Shown: positions 62,001-64,000 of the stretch, piece by piece
Numbering within the stretch: the first letter of the stretch is position 1
Layout of the letters: each line of letters begins with the position of its first letter
DNA from: Chrysaora quinquecirrha
Lineage: Eukaryota; Cnidaria; Scyphozoa; Semaeostomeae; Pelagiidae
Direction: 5' to 3'
Assembly: GCA_014526335.1 (NCBI GenBank)
Contig: JACTAT010000003.1
Coordinates: 291,431 to 355,430, forward strand
DNA: 64,000 nucleotides
Made by a program: the position numbers and the translations under genes
Notes under the pieces: generated by a model
Databases searched by the model: none
Told to the model about the DNA's origin: nothing
The model's input: only the letters and a program-made list of their open reading frames with translations

Positions 62001-63125
62001 TAATTTCTACTCAGATGTGTTTGTAAGGCTTATACAACCCTTGGGGGAAGGTTTCAGCAAAAAGAAGCGAGTAATTTTTGAGAAAATTCGCCATTCCATA
62101 CTTTTCTAAAATATGGAATGGCCTTATTATTCCTTCAATTGACTCCAAATCTTCTTAATTTCTACTCAGATGTGTTTGTAAGGCATATACAACCCTCGGG
62201 GGAAGTTTTCAGCAAAAAGAAGCGAGTAATTTTTGAGAAAATTCACCATTCCATATTTTTCTAAAATATGGAATGGCCTTATTATTCCTTCAATTGACTC
62301 CAAATCTTCTTAATTTCTACTCAGATGTGTTTGTAAGGCATATACAACCCTCGGGGGAAGGTTTCAGCAAAAAGAAGCGAGTAATTTTTGAGAAAATTCG
62401 CCATTCCATATTTTTCTAAAATATGTTATGGTCTCGTAACTCCTTCAATTGACTCCAAATCTTCTTAATTTCTACTCAGATGTGTTTGTAAGGCTTATAC
62501 AACCCTTGGGGGAAGGTTTCAGCAAAAAGAAGCGAGTAATTTTTGAGAAAATTCGCCATTCCATATTTTTCTAAAATATGGAATGGCCTTATTATTCCTT
62601 CAATTGACTCCAAATCTTCATAAGTTCTACTCAGATGTGTTTGTTAGTCATATACAACCCTAGGGGGAAGAATTCAGCAAAGAGAAGCAAGTAATTATTT
62701 TTCTAAAATATGGAATGGCTCTGTCTTTGTTTCATTATACTTTCAAAATTAAAAATATTGTCGCGATGTGTTTTGAAATTTCTTTTCTTTTGCATTTATG
62801 CATTTTGATACCATTCCATCATTCCATTCCATCATTCCATTATTCCACTCCATCATTCCATAATCCATATTTTAGAGATAGCCGTTTTTGCATGCACGAT
62901 TTTTAAGTTTTAAGACTTAAGATAGATGTTAATTAGATGTTAATAACCATACAATTGATTGCTTATATCACCTCCAAAATGACATGTCTGTCTCTTTAGT
63001 GTGGTGTTATTGAATGTGTTCCAAATGCTAAATCACGTGATCAACTGGGAAGGCAAGCCGAAGTAAATTTATACGAATATTTTGTGAACACATTTGGTGA
63101 TGAAGAAAAAGAAGGTTTCCAAGAG
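22704..63125 (+). CDS. PI4KA: Phosphatidylinositol 4-kinase alpha (type III alpha), 31 internal exons, both ends outside
   Basis: The enzyme phosphorylates phosphatidylinositol at the 4-OH to make PI4P at the plasma membrane. It works with the EFR3, TTC7 and FAM126 adaptors (family knowledge). I joined 31 exons with GT donors, AG acceptors and matching phases at every junction, about 1,800 codons, against roughly 2,100 residues in vertebrates. The N-terminal part is a divergent alpha-solenoid. From about 33 kb the match is strong (RNLYxxxxS-type repeats, [38 protein letters not shown]). The kinase lobe begins with [20 protein letters not shown] and [15 protein letters not shown], then the ATP-binding Lys in [25 protein letters not shown] and [19 protein letters not shown]. 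The catalytic loop and DFG lie beyond the window. All exons are open, so the gene looks functional. Confidence 0.95.
23287..23808. mobile_element. MITE with TTAA target duplication
   Basis: The ends GGATGAATCCCC and GGGGATTCATCC are perfect 12-bp inverted repeats, each flanked by TTAA (23283-23286 and 23809-23812). TTAA duplications are typical of piggyBac and Kolobok. The interior (521 bp) has no transposase; the 72-codon frame at 23545-23763 has no known motif. Confidence 0.75.
25349..26325 (+). pseudogene. Harbinger accessory DNA-binding protein (MADF-like), broken
   Basis: Fragments in shifting frames resemble the second protein of Harbinger elements. An acidic segment ([20 protein letters not shown], about 25470), then [24 protein letters not shown] (about 25840-25915, with a stop where relatives continue) and a C-terminal helix pair [20 protein letters not shown] / ILFNLEI (about 26185-26265) are visible. 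In relatives this protein binds the termini and helps the transposase. Several frameshifts and stops make it nonfunctional. Confidence 0.6.
26331..26900 (-). pseudogene. Harbinger transposase (DDE), internally deleted
   Basis: The minus strand begins near 26900 with an N-terminal helix region ([19 protein letters not shown]), then [20 protein letters not shown] and [20 protein letters not shown], as in PIF/Harbinger transposases. It reaches the NCxGAxDGKH site as [10 protein letters not shown], so the first catalytic Asp is gone. The next part is missing, and in another frame it resumes as [16 protein letters not shown] with [14 protein letters not shown], where active copies have RRVIENxFG. 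About a third of the catalytic core is deleted. It converges with the accessory gene six bases away. Confidence 0.8.
28234..28409 (+). CDS. PI4KA: PI4KA exon
   Basis: Acceptor TTTTTTCAG|CC and donor GAAATC|GTAAGC. It enters in phase 1 and leaves in phase 0. The end, [13 protein letters not shown], followed by the next exon, matches the FNIPLEMLRELLNL segment of vertebrate PI4KA in pattern. Confidence 0.8.
28523..28588 (+). CDS. PI4KA: PI4KA exon
   Basis: A 22-codon exon, phase 0 to 0, coding [20 protein letters not shown] plus two residues. It aligns with [20 protein letters not shown] of vertebrate PI4KA. Acceptor TTTTAG, donor GAG|GTAAGA. Confidence 0.8.
28859..28923 (+). CDS. PI4KA: PI4KA exon, probable
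   Basis: It codes [20 protein letters not shown] and ends in ACTCG|GTAAGT, phase 2. The acceptor GATAAG before 28859 is weak, but gives phase 0 as required. Sequence similarity to known PI4KA is low here, and position and phase carry the call. Confidence 0.55.
29031..29111 (+). CDS. PI4KA: PI4KA exon, probable
   Basis: Phase 2 in and phase 2 out; codes [20 protein letters not shown] and a short tail. The donor is TTCTGCAG|GTAAAC and the acceptor GGATGAG. Supported by phase and open frame more than by similarity. Confidence 0.5.
29776..29870 (+). CDS. PI4KA: PI4KA exon, probable
   Basis: Enters in phase 2 after TTATTTTAG and leaves in phase 1 at TTTCTCAG|GTAGCA, exactly what the neighbours need. 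Codes [20 protein letters not shown] and [11 protein letters not shown]. The 664-bp intron before it (29112-29775) shows no feature. Confidence 0.6.
30024..30200 (+). CDS. PI4KA: PI4KA exon
   Basis: Codes [13 protein letters not shown] through [20 protein letters not shown], matching the FVKEIHDFVLEQF / AACVDLMVWAVKDEQG segment of vertebrates in pattern. Acceptor TTTCGATAG, donor GAGAATG|GTGAGC, phase 1 to 1. Confidence 0.8.
30531..30695. mobile_element. Pogo/Tigger-like fragment
   Basis: TACAGTTGAACCTTGATATG followed by GCGAACACTG resembles the recalled end of pogo/Tigger elements (CAGTTGAACCTCGATATAACG). GAGAGGTTCATTATACGAAA (about 30670) resembles their internal repeat. Only one end is clear, so this is a remnant in the PI4KA intron. 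Confidence 0.45.
30749..31339. mobile_element. MITE with GTCAACCGGGGTGACTTCGG ends and TA duplication
   Basis: The ends are inverted copies of C(C/T)GTCAACCGGGGTGACTTC, flanked by TA (30747-30748 and 31340-31341). GGGTGACTTCGGAC occurs twice at the left end, and further copies lie near 31120 and 31150 in both orientations. The interior has no transposase. TA duplication suggests a Tc1/mariner relative. Confidence 0.75.
31476..31614 (+). CDS. PI4KA: PI4KA exon
   Basis: Codes a segment with [20 protein letters not shown] followed by RFPVCA, matching [25 protein letters not shown] of vertebrates in pattern. Acceptor GATGCAG, donor GCAAG|GTATCA, phase 1 to 2. Confidence 0.9.
31615..32464 (+). 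other. PI4KA intron with a short GC-rich inverted repeat
   Basis: GACCCCCGCCCCCT (about 32051) and AGGGGGCGGGGGTG (about 32167) are inverted copies about 120 bp apart, with weaker similarity outside them. This may be a small MITE, but its ends are not defined. Confidence 0.45.
32465..32680 (+). CDS. PI4KA: PI4KA exon
   Basis: Codes [20 protein letters not shown] to [14 protein letters not shown], corresponding to the [20 protein letters not shown] and following segment of vertebrates. The middle is longer and Ser/Thr-rich. Acceptor ATTTCAG, donor AATTAG|GTATGT, phase 2 to 2. The next intron (474 bp) is featureless. Confidence 0.85.
33155..33434 (+). CDS. PI4KA: PI4KA exon
   Basis: Codes [20 protein letters not shown] and [19 protein letters not shown], closely matching VIVEAFLASLSNRLY and ILQILQQKFCQPPSPLD of vertebrate PI4KA. 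Phase 2 to 0; donor GGACAT|GTAAGT. Confidence 0.95.
33692..34193. mobile_element. MITE with TTAA target duplication, CCCTATTCCA end
   Basis: CCCTATTCCACAC on the left and TTTGGAATAGAG on the right are inverted with one mismatch. TTAA flanks both ends (33688-33691 and 34194-34197), as in piggyBac-type elements. It contains the GC-rich words GGGGGCATATCTGCCCCCC (about 33732), itself a hairpin. No coding frame; lies in a PI4KA intron. Confidence 0.7.
34261..34367 (+). CDS. PI4KA: PI4KA exon
   Basis: Codes [20 protein letters not shown] and ends [10 protein letters not shown], matching QYIYQEVWNLFQQISV and DHGYR of vertebrates. Acceptor TGTTGTAG, donor CATACAG|GTAAAC, phase 0 to 2. Confidence 0.9.
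34482..34638 (+). CDS. PI4KA: PI4KA exon
   Basis: Codes [20 protein letters not shown] and [20 protein letters not shown], matching HCSLAVINALANIAA and LLMNLLELFVQLGLEGKR. Phase 2 to 0. The following 538-bp intron has no supported feature. Confidence 0.95.
35177..35467 (+). CDS. PI4KA: PI4KA exon
   Basis: Codes [20 protein letters not shown] and [20 protein letters not shown], the strongly conserved [16 protein letters not shown] and [17 protein letters not shown] blocks. Acceptor CTTCTCAG, donor GCTCCT|GTAAGT, phase 0 to 0. Confidence 0.97.
35750..35960 (+). CDS. PI4KA: PI4KA exon
   Basis: Codes [20 protein letters not shown], then [20 protein letters not shown] and [11 protein letters not shown]. 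These match ELSELRSTIINLL, INKLDFAMSTYLLSVYRLE and YFEDKAIQKDK. Phase 0 to 1. Confidence 0.96.
36232..36427 (+). CDS. PI4KA: PI4KA exon
   Basis: Codes [20 protein letters not shown] and [20 protein letters not shown], ending YLSQLVDR; vertebrates have [30 protein letters not shown]. Phase 1 to 2. Confidence 0.97.
36639..36723 (+). CDS. PI4KA: PI4KA exon
   Basis: Codes [20 protein letters not shown], matching FPHLLWSGTVLKTMLDILQ. Phase 2 to 0; donor ACGATG|GTAATA. Confidence 0.96.
36810..36983 (+). CDS. PI4KA: PI4KA exon
   Basis: Codes [20 protein letters not shown] and [20 protein letters not shown], matching [21 protein letters not shown]. Phase 0 to 0; donor CTGCAG|GTAAAT. The 356-bp intron that follows is plain. 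Confidence 0.96.
37340..37561 (+). CDS. PI4KA: PI4KA exon
   Basis: Codes [32 protein letters not shown], a Ser-rich linker, then [14 protein letters not shown]. Vertebrates have GLAMATESILHFAG and FMASLNLRNRYAGEV. Phase 0 to 0. Confidence 0.93.
37703..37847 (+). CDS. PI4KA: PI4KA exon
   Basis: Codes [20 protein letters not shown] and [14 protein letters not shown], aligning with the LNKMMVQDLHSAL / YTQAMFKLTAMLIS region. Phase 0 to 1; donor CAGAGA|GTAAGT. Confidence 0.9.
38002..38129 (+). CDS. PI4KA: PI4KA exon
   Basis: Codes [20 protein letters not shown] and [17 protein letters not shown], matching [31 protein letters not shown]. Phase 1 to 0. Confidence 0.95.
38230..38412 (+). CDS. PI4KA: PI4KA exon
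   Basis: Codes [20 protein letters not shown] and [20 protein letters not shown], matching MAGAWHMTVEQKFGLF and YIWIDFLVQRFEIAKY. Phase 0 to 0. The next intron (494 bp) is AT-rich and featureless. Confidence 0.95.
38907..39115 (+). CDS. PI4KA: PI4KA exon
   Basis: Codes [38 protein letters not shown] and [16 protein letters not shown], matching VEIFSSLLQRSMSLNIG, IGPRFKLLTLGLSLLH and VLREKIYSTAFDYFS. Phase 0 to 2. Confidence 0.97.
39116..40004 (+). other. PI4KA intron, 889 bp, nothing recognised
   Basis: Overlapping opposite-strand frames at 39670-39923 have no motif. Two loosely inverted GC-richer words flank 39240-39400, too weak to call an element. Confidence 0.5.
40005..40218 (+). CDS. 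PI4KA: PI4KA exon
   Basis: Codes [20 protein letters not shown] through [10 protein letters not shown], corresponding to [20 protein letters not shown] and the DKKYLTASQLV stretch. Phase 2 to 0; donor TTGCAG|GTTTGT. Confidence 0.9.
40219..41962 (+). other. PI4KA intron, 1.74 kb, with a C homopolymer
   Basis: A run of 13 C residues lies at 40445-40457. The frames on both strands at 40468-40944 and 41295-41558 show no motif. I see no clear terminal repeats. Confidence 0.5.
41963..42285 (+). CDS. PI4KA: PI4KA exon
   Basis: Codes [40 protein letters not shown] and [20 protein letters not shown]. Vertebrates have [39 protein letters not shown] and EKQWKDNVNLAWSISPYLA. Phase 0 to 2. Confidence 0.96.
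42286..43495 (+). other. PI4KA intron with an imperfect inverted repeat pair
   Basis: TAGAAGATGGTGGGCATCTT (about 42613) through GGGAATCCTCTCT pairs with AGAGAGGATTCCCTTACTCA to GCCATCTTCTAG (42965-43004). Each arm is about 100 bp with decaying similarity outwards, suggesting a MITE of about 470 bp (42575-43045) without clear ends. The 128-codon frame at 42893-43279 crosses the right arm and has no known motif. Confidence 0.5.
43496..43754 (+). CDS. PI4KA: PI4KA exon
   Basis: Codes [40 protein letters not shown] and DVLRGYPP. These match [46 protein letters not shown]. Phase 2 to 0; donor CTCCG|GTAAGA. The 569-bp intron after it is plain. Confidence 0.97.
44324..44440 (+). CDS. PI4KA: PI4KA exon
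   Basis: Codes [39 protein letters not shown]; vertebrates have [39 protein letters not shown]. Phase 0 to 0. Confidence 0.98.
44547..44734 (+). CDS. PI4KA: PI4KA exon
   Basis: Codes [20 protein letters not shown] and [20 protein letters not shown], matching FIWNMKTNIYLDEEGHQKD and SLSGPAKDFYQREFDFFNK. The acceptor GTTAAAG is weak in pyrimidines but the frame is exact. Phase 0 to 2. Confidence 0.97.
44912..45135 (+). CDS. PI4KA: PI4KA exon, start of kinase domain
   Basis: Codes [20 protein letters not shown] and [20 protein letters not shown]. This is the highly conserved entry to the catalytic domain (vertebrate [35 protein letters not shown]). Phase 2 to 1. Confidence 0.98.
45253..45344 (+). 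CDS. PI4KA: PI4KA exon with ATP-binding lysine
   Basis: Codes a short acidic linker and [12 protein letters not shown], matching AAIFKVGDDCRQD. The Lys of FKVGDD is the predicted ATP-contacting residue. The linker is shorter than in vertebrates. Phase 1 to 0; donor AGACAG|GTAGGT. Confidence 0.97.
46040..47560 (+). mobile_element. Penelope-like element with GIY-YIG endonuclease, inactive
   Basis: This is a second, better-preserved Penelope-like copy in the same orientation as the host gene. It carries the palm and downstream RT part and the C-terminal GIY-YIG region. The N-terminal RT part is truncated near 46040. No flanking repeats were found, so the ends are approximate. It belongs to a different lineage from the copy at 7.7-10.2 kb, judging from the many residue differences in shared motifs. 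Confidence 0.85.
46080..47330 (+). pseudogene. Penelope-like RT/GIY-YIG polyprotein with two stops and compensating frameshifts
   Basis: Motifs run [32 protein letters not shown] (in a shifted frame, 46130-46208), [54 protein letters not shown] (intact Asp pair), [20 protein letters not shown], then the endonuclease start [20 protein letters not shown] and [20 protein letters not shown] frameshift pair near 46131 and 46209, a TAG at 46286 where relatives have Tyr, and a TAG at 47093 at the Gln of the GIY-YIG domain disable it. Decay is light, so insertion is probably recent. Confidence 0.9.
47642..48390. mobile_element. Short DNA element with TTAATCA-type inverted ends
   Basis: AATTAATCACCGGGACTATC on the left and its imperfect complement GGAATCATCCCATTGATTAA on the right form a TIR of about 33 bp. 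An inner pair, GTGATTAATTTGGGAACATC (about 47737) and GGATGCTTTCCCAGATTAAT (about 48278), suggests repeated terminal motifs. The target duplication is not clear. It contains a small open frame (47851-48126). Confidence 0.5.
47851..48126 (+). CDS. Unrecognised small frame inside the TTAATCA-ended element
   Basis: A 91-codon frame starting from a non-ATG codon. The upstream sequence is open in pieces back to about 47765 ([20 protein letters not shown]). It is Ser/Leu-rich with the end [19 protein letters not shown] recognise no domain. It could be an exon of a transposon protein or a chance frame. Confidence 0.25.
   Translation: MIFSALIEVAARKFSDAQVSLLELQFNGGLCSTSLKKFGDRRGIGLSLSLSDQQETQSAAERQSLPAPSTIHDDILDNLIIVLFGGEAETT
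48824..48928 (+). CDS. PI4KA: PI4KA exon (kinase domain)
   Basis: Codes [20 protein letters not shown] and [15 protein letters not shown], matching DMLALQIIDLFKNIFQ and [14 protein letters not shown]. Phase 0 to 0; acceptor TTTTGCAG, donor CCGGGA|GTAAGA. The intron after it is 14 kb. Confidence 0.98.
49870..50245. mobile_element. MITE with AGGCCTGTTCATATGA-type ends
   Basis: AAGGCCTGTTCGTATGAGCC at the left and GGGCTTATATCAACAGGCCC at the right are imperfect inverted repeats. Inside, TTCATATGAGAAAGCGGGCC and CCGGTAAGCG-like words recur in both orientations (49960, 50035, 50160). CTAA lies at both outer edges, possibly a short target duplication. I recall similar ends from cnidarian MITEs, but cannot assign the superfamily. 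Confidence 0.6.
50408..50572 (+). repeat. Unique terminal segment of the outer foldback, left
   Basis: Begins GGCTATCTC, continues with a GGAATGATGGAATGGAATGA microsatellite (50430-50480) and an AT-rich part. It is the reverse complement of 62717-62883 with few differences. Confidence 0.85.
50573..52418 (+). repeat. 155-bp satellite array, left arm, twelve units
   Basis: Unit starts (CCATTCCATATTTT) lie at 50573, 50728, 50883, 51038, 51192, 51347, 51502, 51657, 51812, 51967, 52122 and 52277, spaced 154-155 bp. Each unit begins with a hairpin of two perfect 14-bp arms, CCATTCCATATTTT and AAAATATGGAATGG, around a 3-base loop, and ends near the palindrome TCAATTGA. Two unit variants (GGAATAATAAGG and GGAGTTACGAGA ends) alternate in blocks, a sign of unequal exchange. 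Confidence 0.97.
53405..57802 (+). CDS. hAT transposase (TTF-type zinc finger, DUF4371, hAT dimerisation), multi-exon
   Basis: Proposed exons: 53405-53545 (ATG; C2H2-like [20 protein letters not shown] finger), 53684-53821, 53916-53979, 54053-54148, 54495-54644 and 55295-57802 (835 codons, no internal stop). All junctions are phase 0 except around 53916, where the acceptor would give a stop in phase; that exon or its boundary is wrong, or the gene is broken there. The long exon holds a TTF zinc finger ([16 protein letters not shown]), catalytic Asp sites ([26 protein letters not shown]), [26 protein letters not shown], and the dimerisation end [14 protein letters not shown] with the last acidic residue. 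Between QLSV and DKKTGDGQ about 25 residues usual in relatives (ZMYM1-like hAT) seem missing, which would disable catalysis. Confidence 0.85.
55295..57802 (+). CDS. Main hAT transposase exon
   Basis: The acceptor TTAATTTCAG precedes an open frame of 836 codons ending TAG at 57800-57802. The first 80 codons form a probable coiled coil ([40 protein letters not shown]). The TTF finger lies at about 150-215, the DDE core at about 330-760 and the dimerisation helices at about 745-820 of this exon. The chain is free of stops and shifts, so it is young. Confidence 0.9.
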   Translation, partial: EILSNVDDDNQTDRSWVSCFGKLRYLCEELQHCQNLVKKVESEISPSPQLLVGELLDIAERVEFLSSALKADSEKALEALREEREEFKIIETEEFEPIDRDPALRRKVSSDADRMFLINQGPFQPKLSRYPRNDEIEPGKQCHFTSDWYRSFPHLEYSVSKDACFCFVCQIFQDGVGHEKADEAWTSRGVRAWHKMKSRGKAKTGKLSSHFSSTAHKASLDALICFQSKATHIDCLLEKNKRKEEIANEAESERNRESIKVLLDVTRTLARQGLSFRGAGSEKDGNGNFHQIAKLVARHSPSFKRWLEEAENRPHTVNYLSSRSQNEFLLLLAEDVTEKVRKEVIESEISTVIADTTPDVSHVDQLSVMTDIDKKTGDGQAKQILKSWNKRELNSSSIAFQSYDYTASMSGVFNGCQAMMSQYLGSDIPYFPCLAHRVNTTVEHSCKASVIACKMFDTLQEVYVFFSSSTKRYNLFRQKVKELDIDGALDLRNLSMTRWIARADSIRAVWRSFEGVIAALEALEESEDAKTKVKASGLLKSVKKFDFVVMLMFMKNVMVKTKTLTQEIQNVEINILDTLEAAQATITTLQHMRNDSNGLDQEIQAALVFGKKCGIDGNAQFEKHHRPRRIPHRIEERPENAAVLGIKEFYRKEFHAILDVQISSLTENIKVPLEILTPAVRILQPPLEGDIELEDCQSLINMLPTALQPDADALEAEISIFRSHCAENKPEITSTEKAAEYARKFKGLFPLTERCYQLLLTVPITSASSERSFSKLKLIKTLMRSSMKQQRLYEMMILACEKDVTDAIELEDVINRWAKMPKKRRLISVIPSSAK
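58409..58564 (+). repeat. Remainder of the split unit and a thirteenth 155-bp satellite unit
   Basis: After the hAT insertion the array resumes with GGAGTTACGAGA and one more unit from 58422, which stops at TCAATTGAG right at the edge of the inner foldback. Confidence 0.9.
58579..58912 (+). repeat. GC-rich 10-bp minisatellite, left arm of inner foldback
   Basis: About 33 units of CGGGAACGAG with variants CGGGAATCAG, CGGGAATGAC and CGGGAATCAC. Variant order suggests small higher-order duplications. The strand bias (G-rich top, C-rich bottom) reverses in the right arm. Confidence 0.95.
59875..60085. repeat. Hairpin module in the centre of the inner foldback
   Basis: GAGGGGCAAATCACTTTCC (59917) and GGAGTGATTTGCCCCTC (60050) are inverted, as are the neighbouring GGACGAGATTTTTGG words in direct order. 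The module resembles that of the 11.3-12.6 kb foldback (GAGTGAATTGCCCC, CGAGATTTTCATTAAAACAA). Confidence 0.7.
60648..61012 (-). repeat. GC-rich 10-bp minisatellite, right arm of inner foldback
   Basis: The inverted counterpart of 58579-58912, about 36 units of CTCGTTCCCG/CTGATTCCCG type. It differs from the left arm by unit gains and losses (for example an irregular stretch near 60708-60770). Confidence 0.95.
61025..61226. other. Unique centre of the outer foldback
   Basis: About 200 bp without partner elsewhere in the window, between the inner foldback and the right satellite array. It may be all that remains of the original outer-element interior. Confidence 0.6.
61227..62716 (-). repeat. 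155-bp satellite array, right arm, nine units and a part
   Basis: Same unit as the left arm in reverse orientation. Hairpin starts lie at 61317, 61472, 61627, 61781, 61936, 62091, 62246, 62401 and 62556, with a truncated one near 62696. One unit has a damaged hairpin (ATATGTTATGG, about 62420). Confidence 0.97.
62717..62883 (-). repeat. Unique terminal segment of the outer foldback, right
   Basis: Reverse complement of 50408-50572, with the CATTCCATCATTCCATT microsatellite and the end AGAGATAGCC, followed by the direct repeat GTTTTTGCAT. Confidence 0.85.
63000..63125 (+). CDS. PI4KA: PI4KA exon (kinase domain), last in window
   Basis: Codes [20 protein letters not shown] and [17 protein letters not shown], matching [19 protein letters not shown] and DYFTRQYGDESTLAFQQA. 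Phase 0 to 0; donor CAAGAG|GTATGA. The next exons (catalytic loop DRHNGN, activation segment) are beyond the window. Confidence 0.98.
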
Positions 63126-64000
63126 GTATGACTTTACTTTGTTGTCGAAGGTGCCTTTACTCTGCCTTGTCATTTTATAATCGACACTTAACTGCGCATA
63201 CTTGGGTAAGCTGCATCAGTGACAGTATGTCTTATGCTCTCTAGATTTGCTTTGTTCTTAAGGAAGGGGGCAGTGCAACTATTTGTTACTTTTTCAATGG
63301 ACTGTTGATACATTTATATACATTTTCTAAATATAGTTGTTAAGTCTTCTTTAAAATACAAGAATCCCCGGTTCGTTTTTTTTTTTTACTTTTAAATATA
63401 ACAGTTTAATCGCGCGCAGCGCGCTTGCTCTCGGGCTTTTGCGCTTCGCGGGGGCCTCTGCTTCGTGAGTAATGATTTTTAAAAGCCATTCTTTGAAAAG
63501 AGAATATGAAGTTACACATTCTTTGAATATGTTGGTTATTTTTATCTTGTTGGATTTTTTGCTTGCAAGAAGCTTCGTGGTAATTATATGCGAACCTTCA
63601 CTTGGGTTAGCTACAATTCAAAATATAGAAAAATAAATCGTCTTGAGAAAAATAGTTTGACAAAAAGGTTAGAGAATTCGAAAAGGAAAACTTGATCTCG
63701 GTGAATATTTCTTAGTCTTGCTATGGAAGGTATTCATGCTCAGTATGTTAAGTGAAACAGAGTCTCCTAACAAAATTCTAACAAAGTCAAAGGGGCCAAT
63801 TTTTCTTTCGCTTTTAGTGATCCTTAGCACTAGCAGACTCTATTGGCTTAGTCCGTATTTGAACGTAAAAACGCATTGTAGGTGACTTTTGGCAAGGACA
63901 ACTTAGTCTGTTGGGTTGGTTAATGTGGTAACAAAGCCTTATTGACTGCGAATGAATTAAATGGTTAGTTATTAATGGTGGTTCATATGCAAGCTATACA
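63126..64000 (+). other. PI4KA intron, incomplete
   Basis: AT-rich intron sequence apart from a GC-rich patch at 63411-63470 (TCGCGCGCAGCGCGCTTGCT and GCGCTTCGCGGGGGCC), which looks like the end of some transposon. No exon is visible up to the window edge. Confidence 0.7.

Larger units (their letters stand above)
50408..62883. mobile_element. Giant nested foldback element, 12.5 kb, with 10-bp target duplication
   Basis: The outer ends are inverted: GGCTATCTCTAAAATATGG at 50408 and its complement ending at 62883. The direct repeat GTTTTTGCAT flanks both (50398-50407 and 62884-62893). Each arm has three layers: a unique terminus of about 165 bp with a GGAATGATGGAATG microsatellite, then a 155-bp satellite array (13 units left, 9 and a part right, opposite orientation), then the centre. 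A hAT element (52419-58400) splits the last left unit, and a second foldback (58565-61024) occupies the centre next to about 200 bp of unique DNA. A 10-bp duplication is near the size reported for Mutator-type and Drosophila FB elements. No transposase of its own is visible. Confidence 0.85.
48929..62999 (+). other. PI4KA intron, 14.07 kb, hosting a nested foldback complex
   Basis: It splits ATSPG from CGVIEC inside the kinase domain. Order: plain sequence to about 49865, a hAT-like MITE (49870-50245), the nested foldback (50408-62883), then 116 bp to the acceptor CTCTTTAG. Other introns of this gene are mostly below 1.8 kb. The complex must be transcribed and spliced out for the kinase to be made. 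Confidence 0.95.

Noticed and set aside
22704..63125. PI4KA as a pseudogene because of its many insertions
   Set aside because: All insertions lie in introns; every exon is open and the phases and splice sites agree.

Overview
The window looks like nuclear DNA of an invertebrate animal. It is AT-rich, has spliced genes with GT-AG introns, and is packed with animal transposon families (Penelope-like elements, CR1/L2-type LINEs, hAT, PIF/Harbinger, pogo-like, TTAA-type and foldback elements). The mix, and a dispersed Cys-rich gene family that I recall from coral, anemone and sponge genomes, suggests an early-branching animal, most plausibly a cnidarian. That assignment is inference; no species marker is visible.

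Region 1 (1 to about 22.6 kb) has no host gene that I can support. It holds an inverted fragment of the Cys-rich family (1-530), a minus-strand LINE whose reverse-transcriptase core is amplified in frame (815-3205), two blocks of the same degenerate GGAACAGGACT-type repeat (3.9-4.8 and 12.6-13.1 kb), a Penelope-like element with inverted flanking repeats (7.66-10.17 kb), a simple AAGACT array, a foldback element with 10-bp minisatellite ends (11.32-12.63 kb), several hairpin MITEs, a LINE whose C-terminal part is inverted in place (15.4-17.0 kb), and a pogo-like MITE.

Region 2 (22.7 kb to the end) is one large plus-strand gene, phosphatidylinositol 4-kinase alpha (PI4KA, type III alpha). I can join 31 exons in a fully phase-consistent chain covering about 1,800 codons, from near the N-terminus into the small lobe of the kinase domain. 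The catalytic loop and activation segment lie beyond 64,000 and the first roughly 70 codons lie upstream. Most introns are 80-900 bp, but three are inflated by transposons: 5.2 kb with a PIF/Harbinger element flanked by TAA duplications, 3.5 kb with a Penelope-like element, and 14 kb.

The 14-kb intron (48929-62999) splits the kinase domain and contains the most striking structure here: a 12.5-kb nested foldback (50408-62883) flanked by a perfect 10-bp target duplication. Its arms are opposed arrays of a 155-bp satellite, each unit carrying a perfect 14-bp hairpin. A hAT transposon with a long open transposase exon is inserted at the palindrome TCAATTGA of one unit (52419-58400). A second foldback, with arms built from a GC-rich 10-bp minisatellite (58565-61024), sits at the centre and shares the terminal motif GGCTATNNCTAAAA with the outer element. 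I see no transposase that obviously belongs to these foldbacks; this is the best candidate for an undescribed transposable system in the window.
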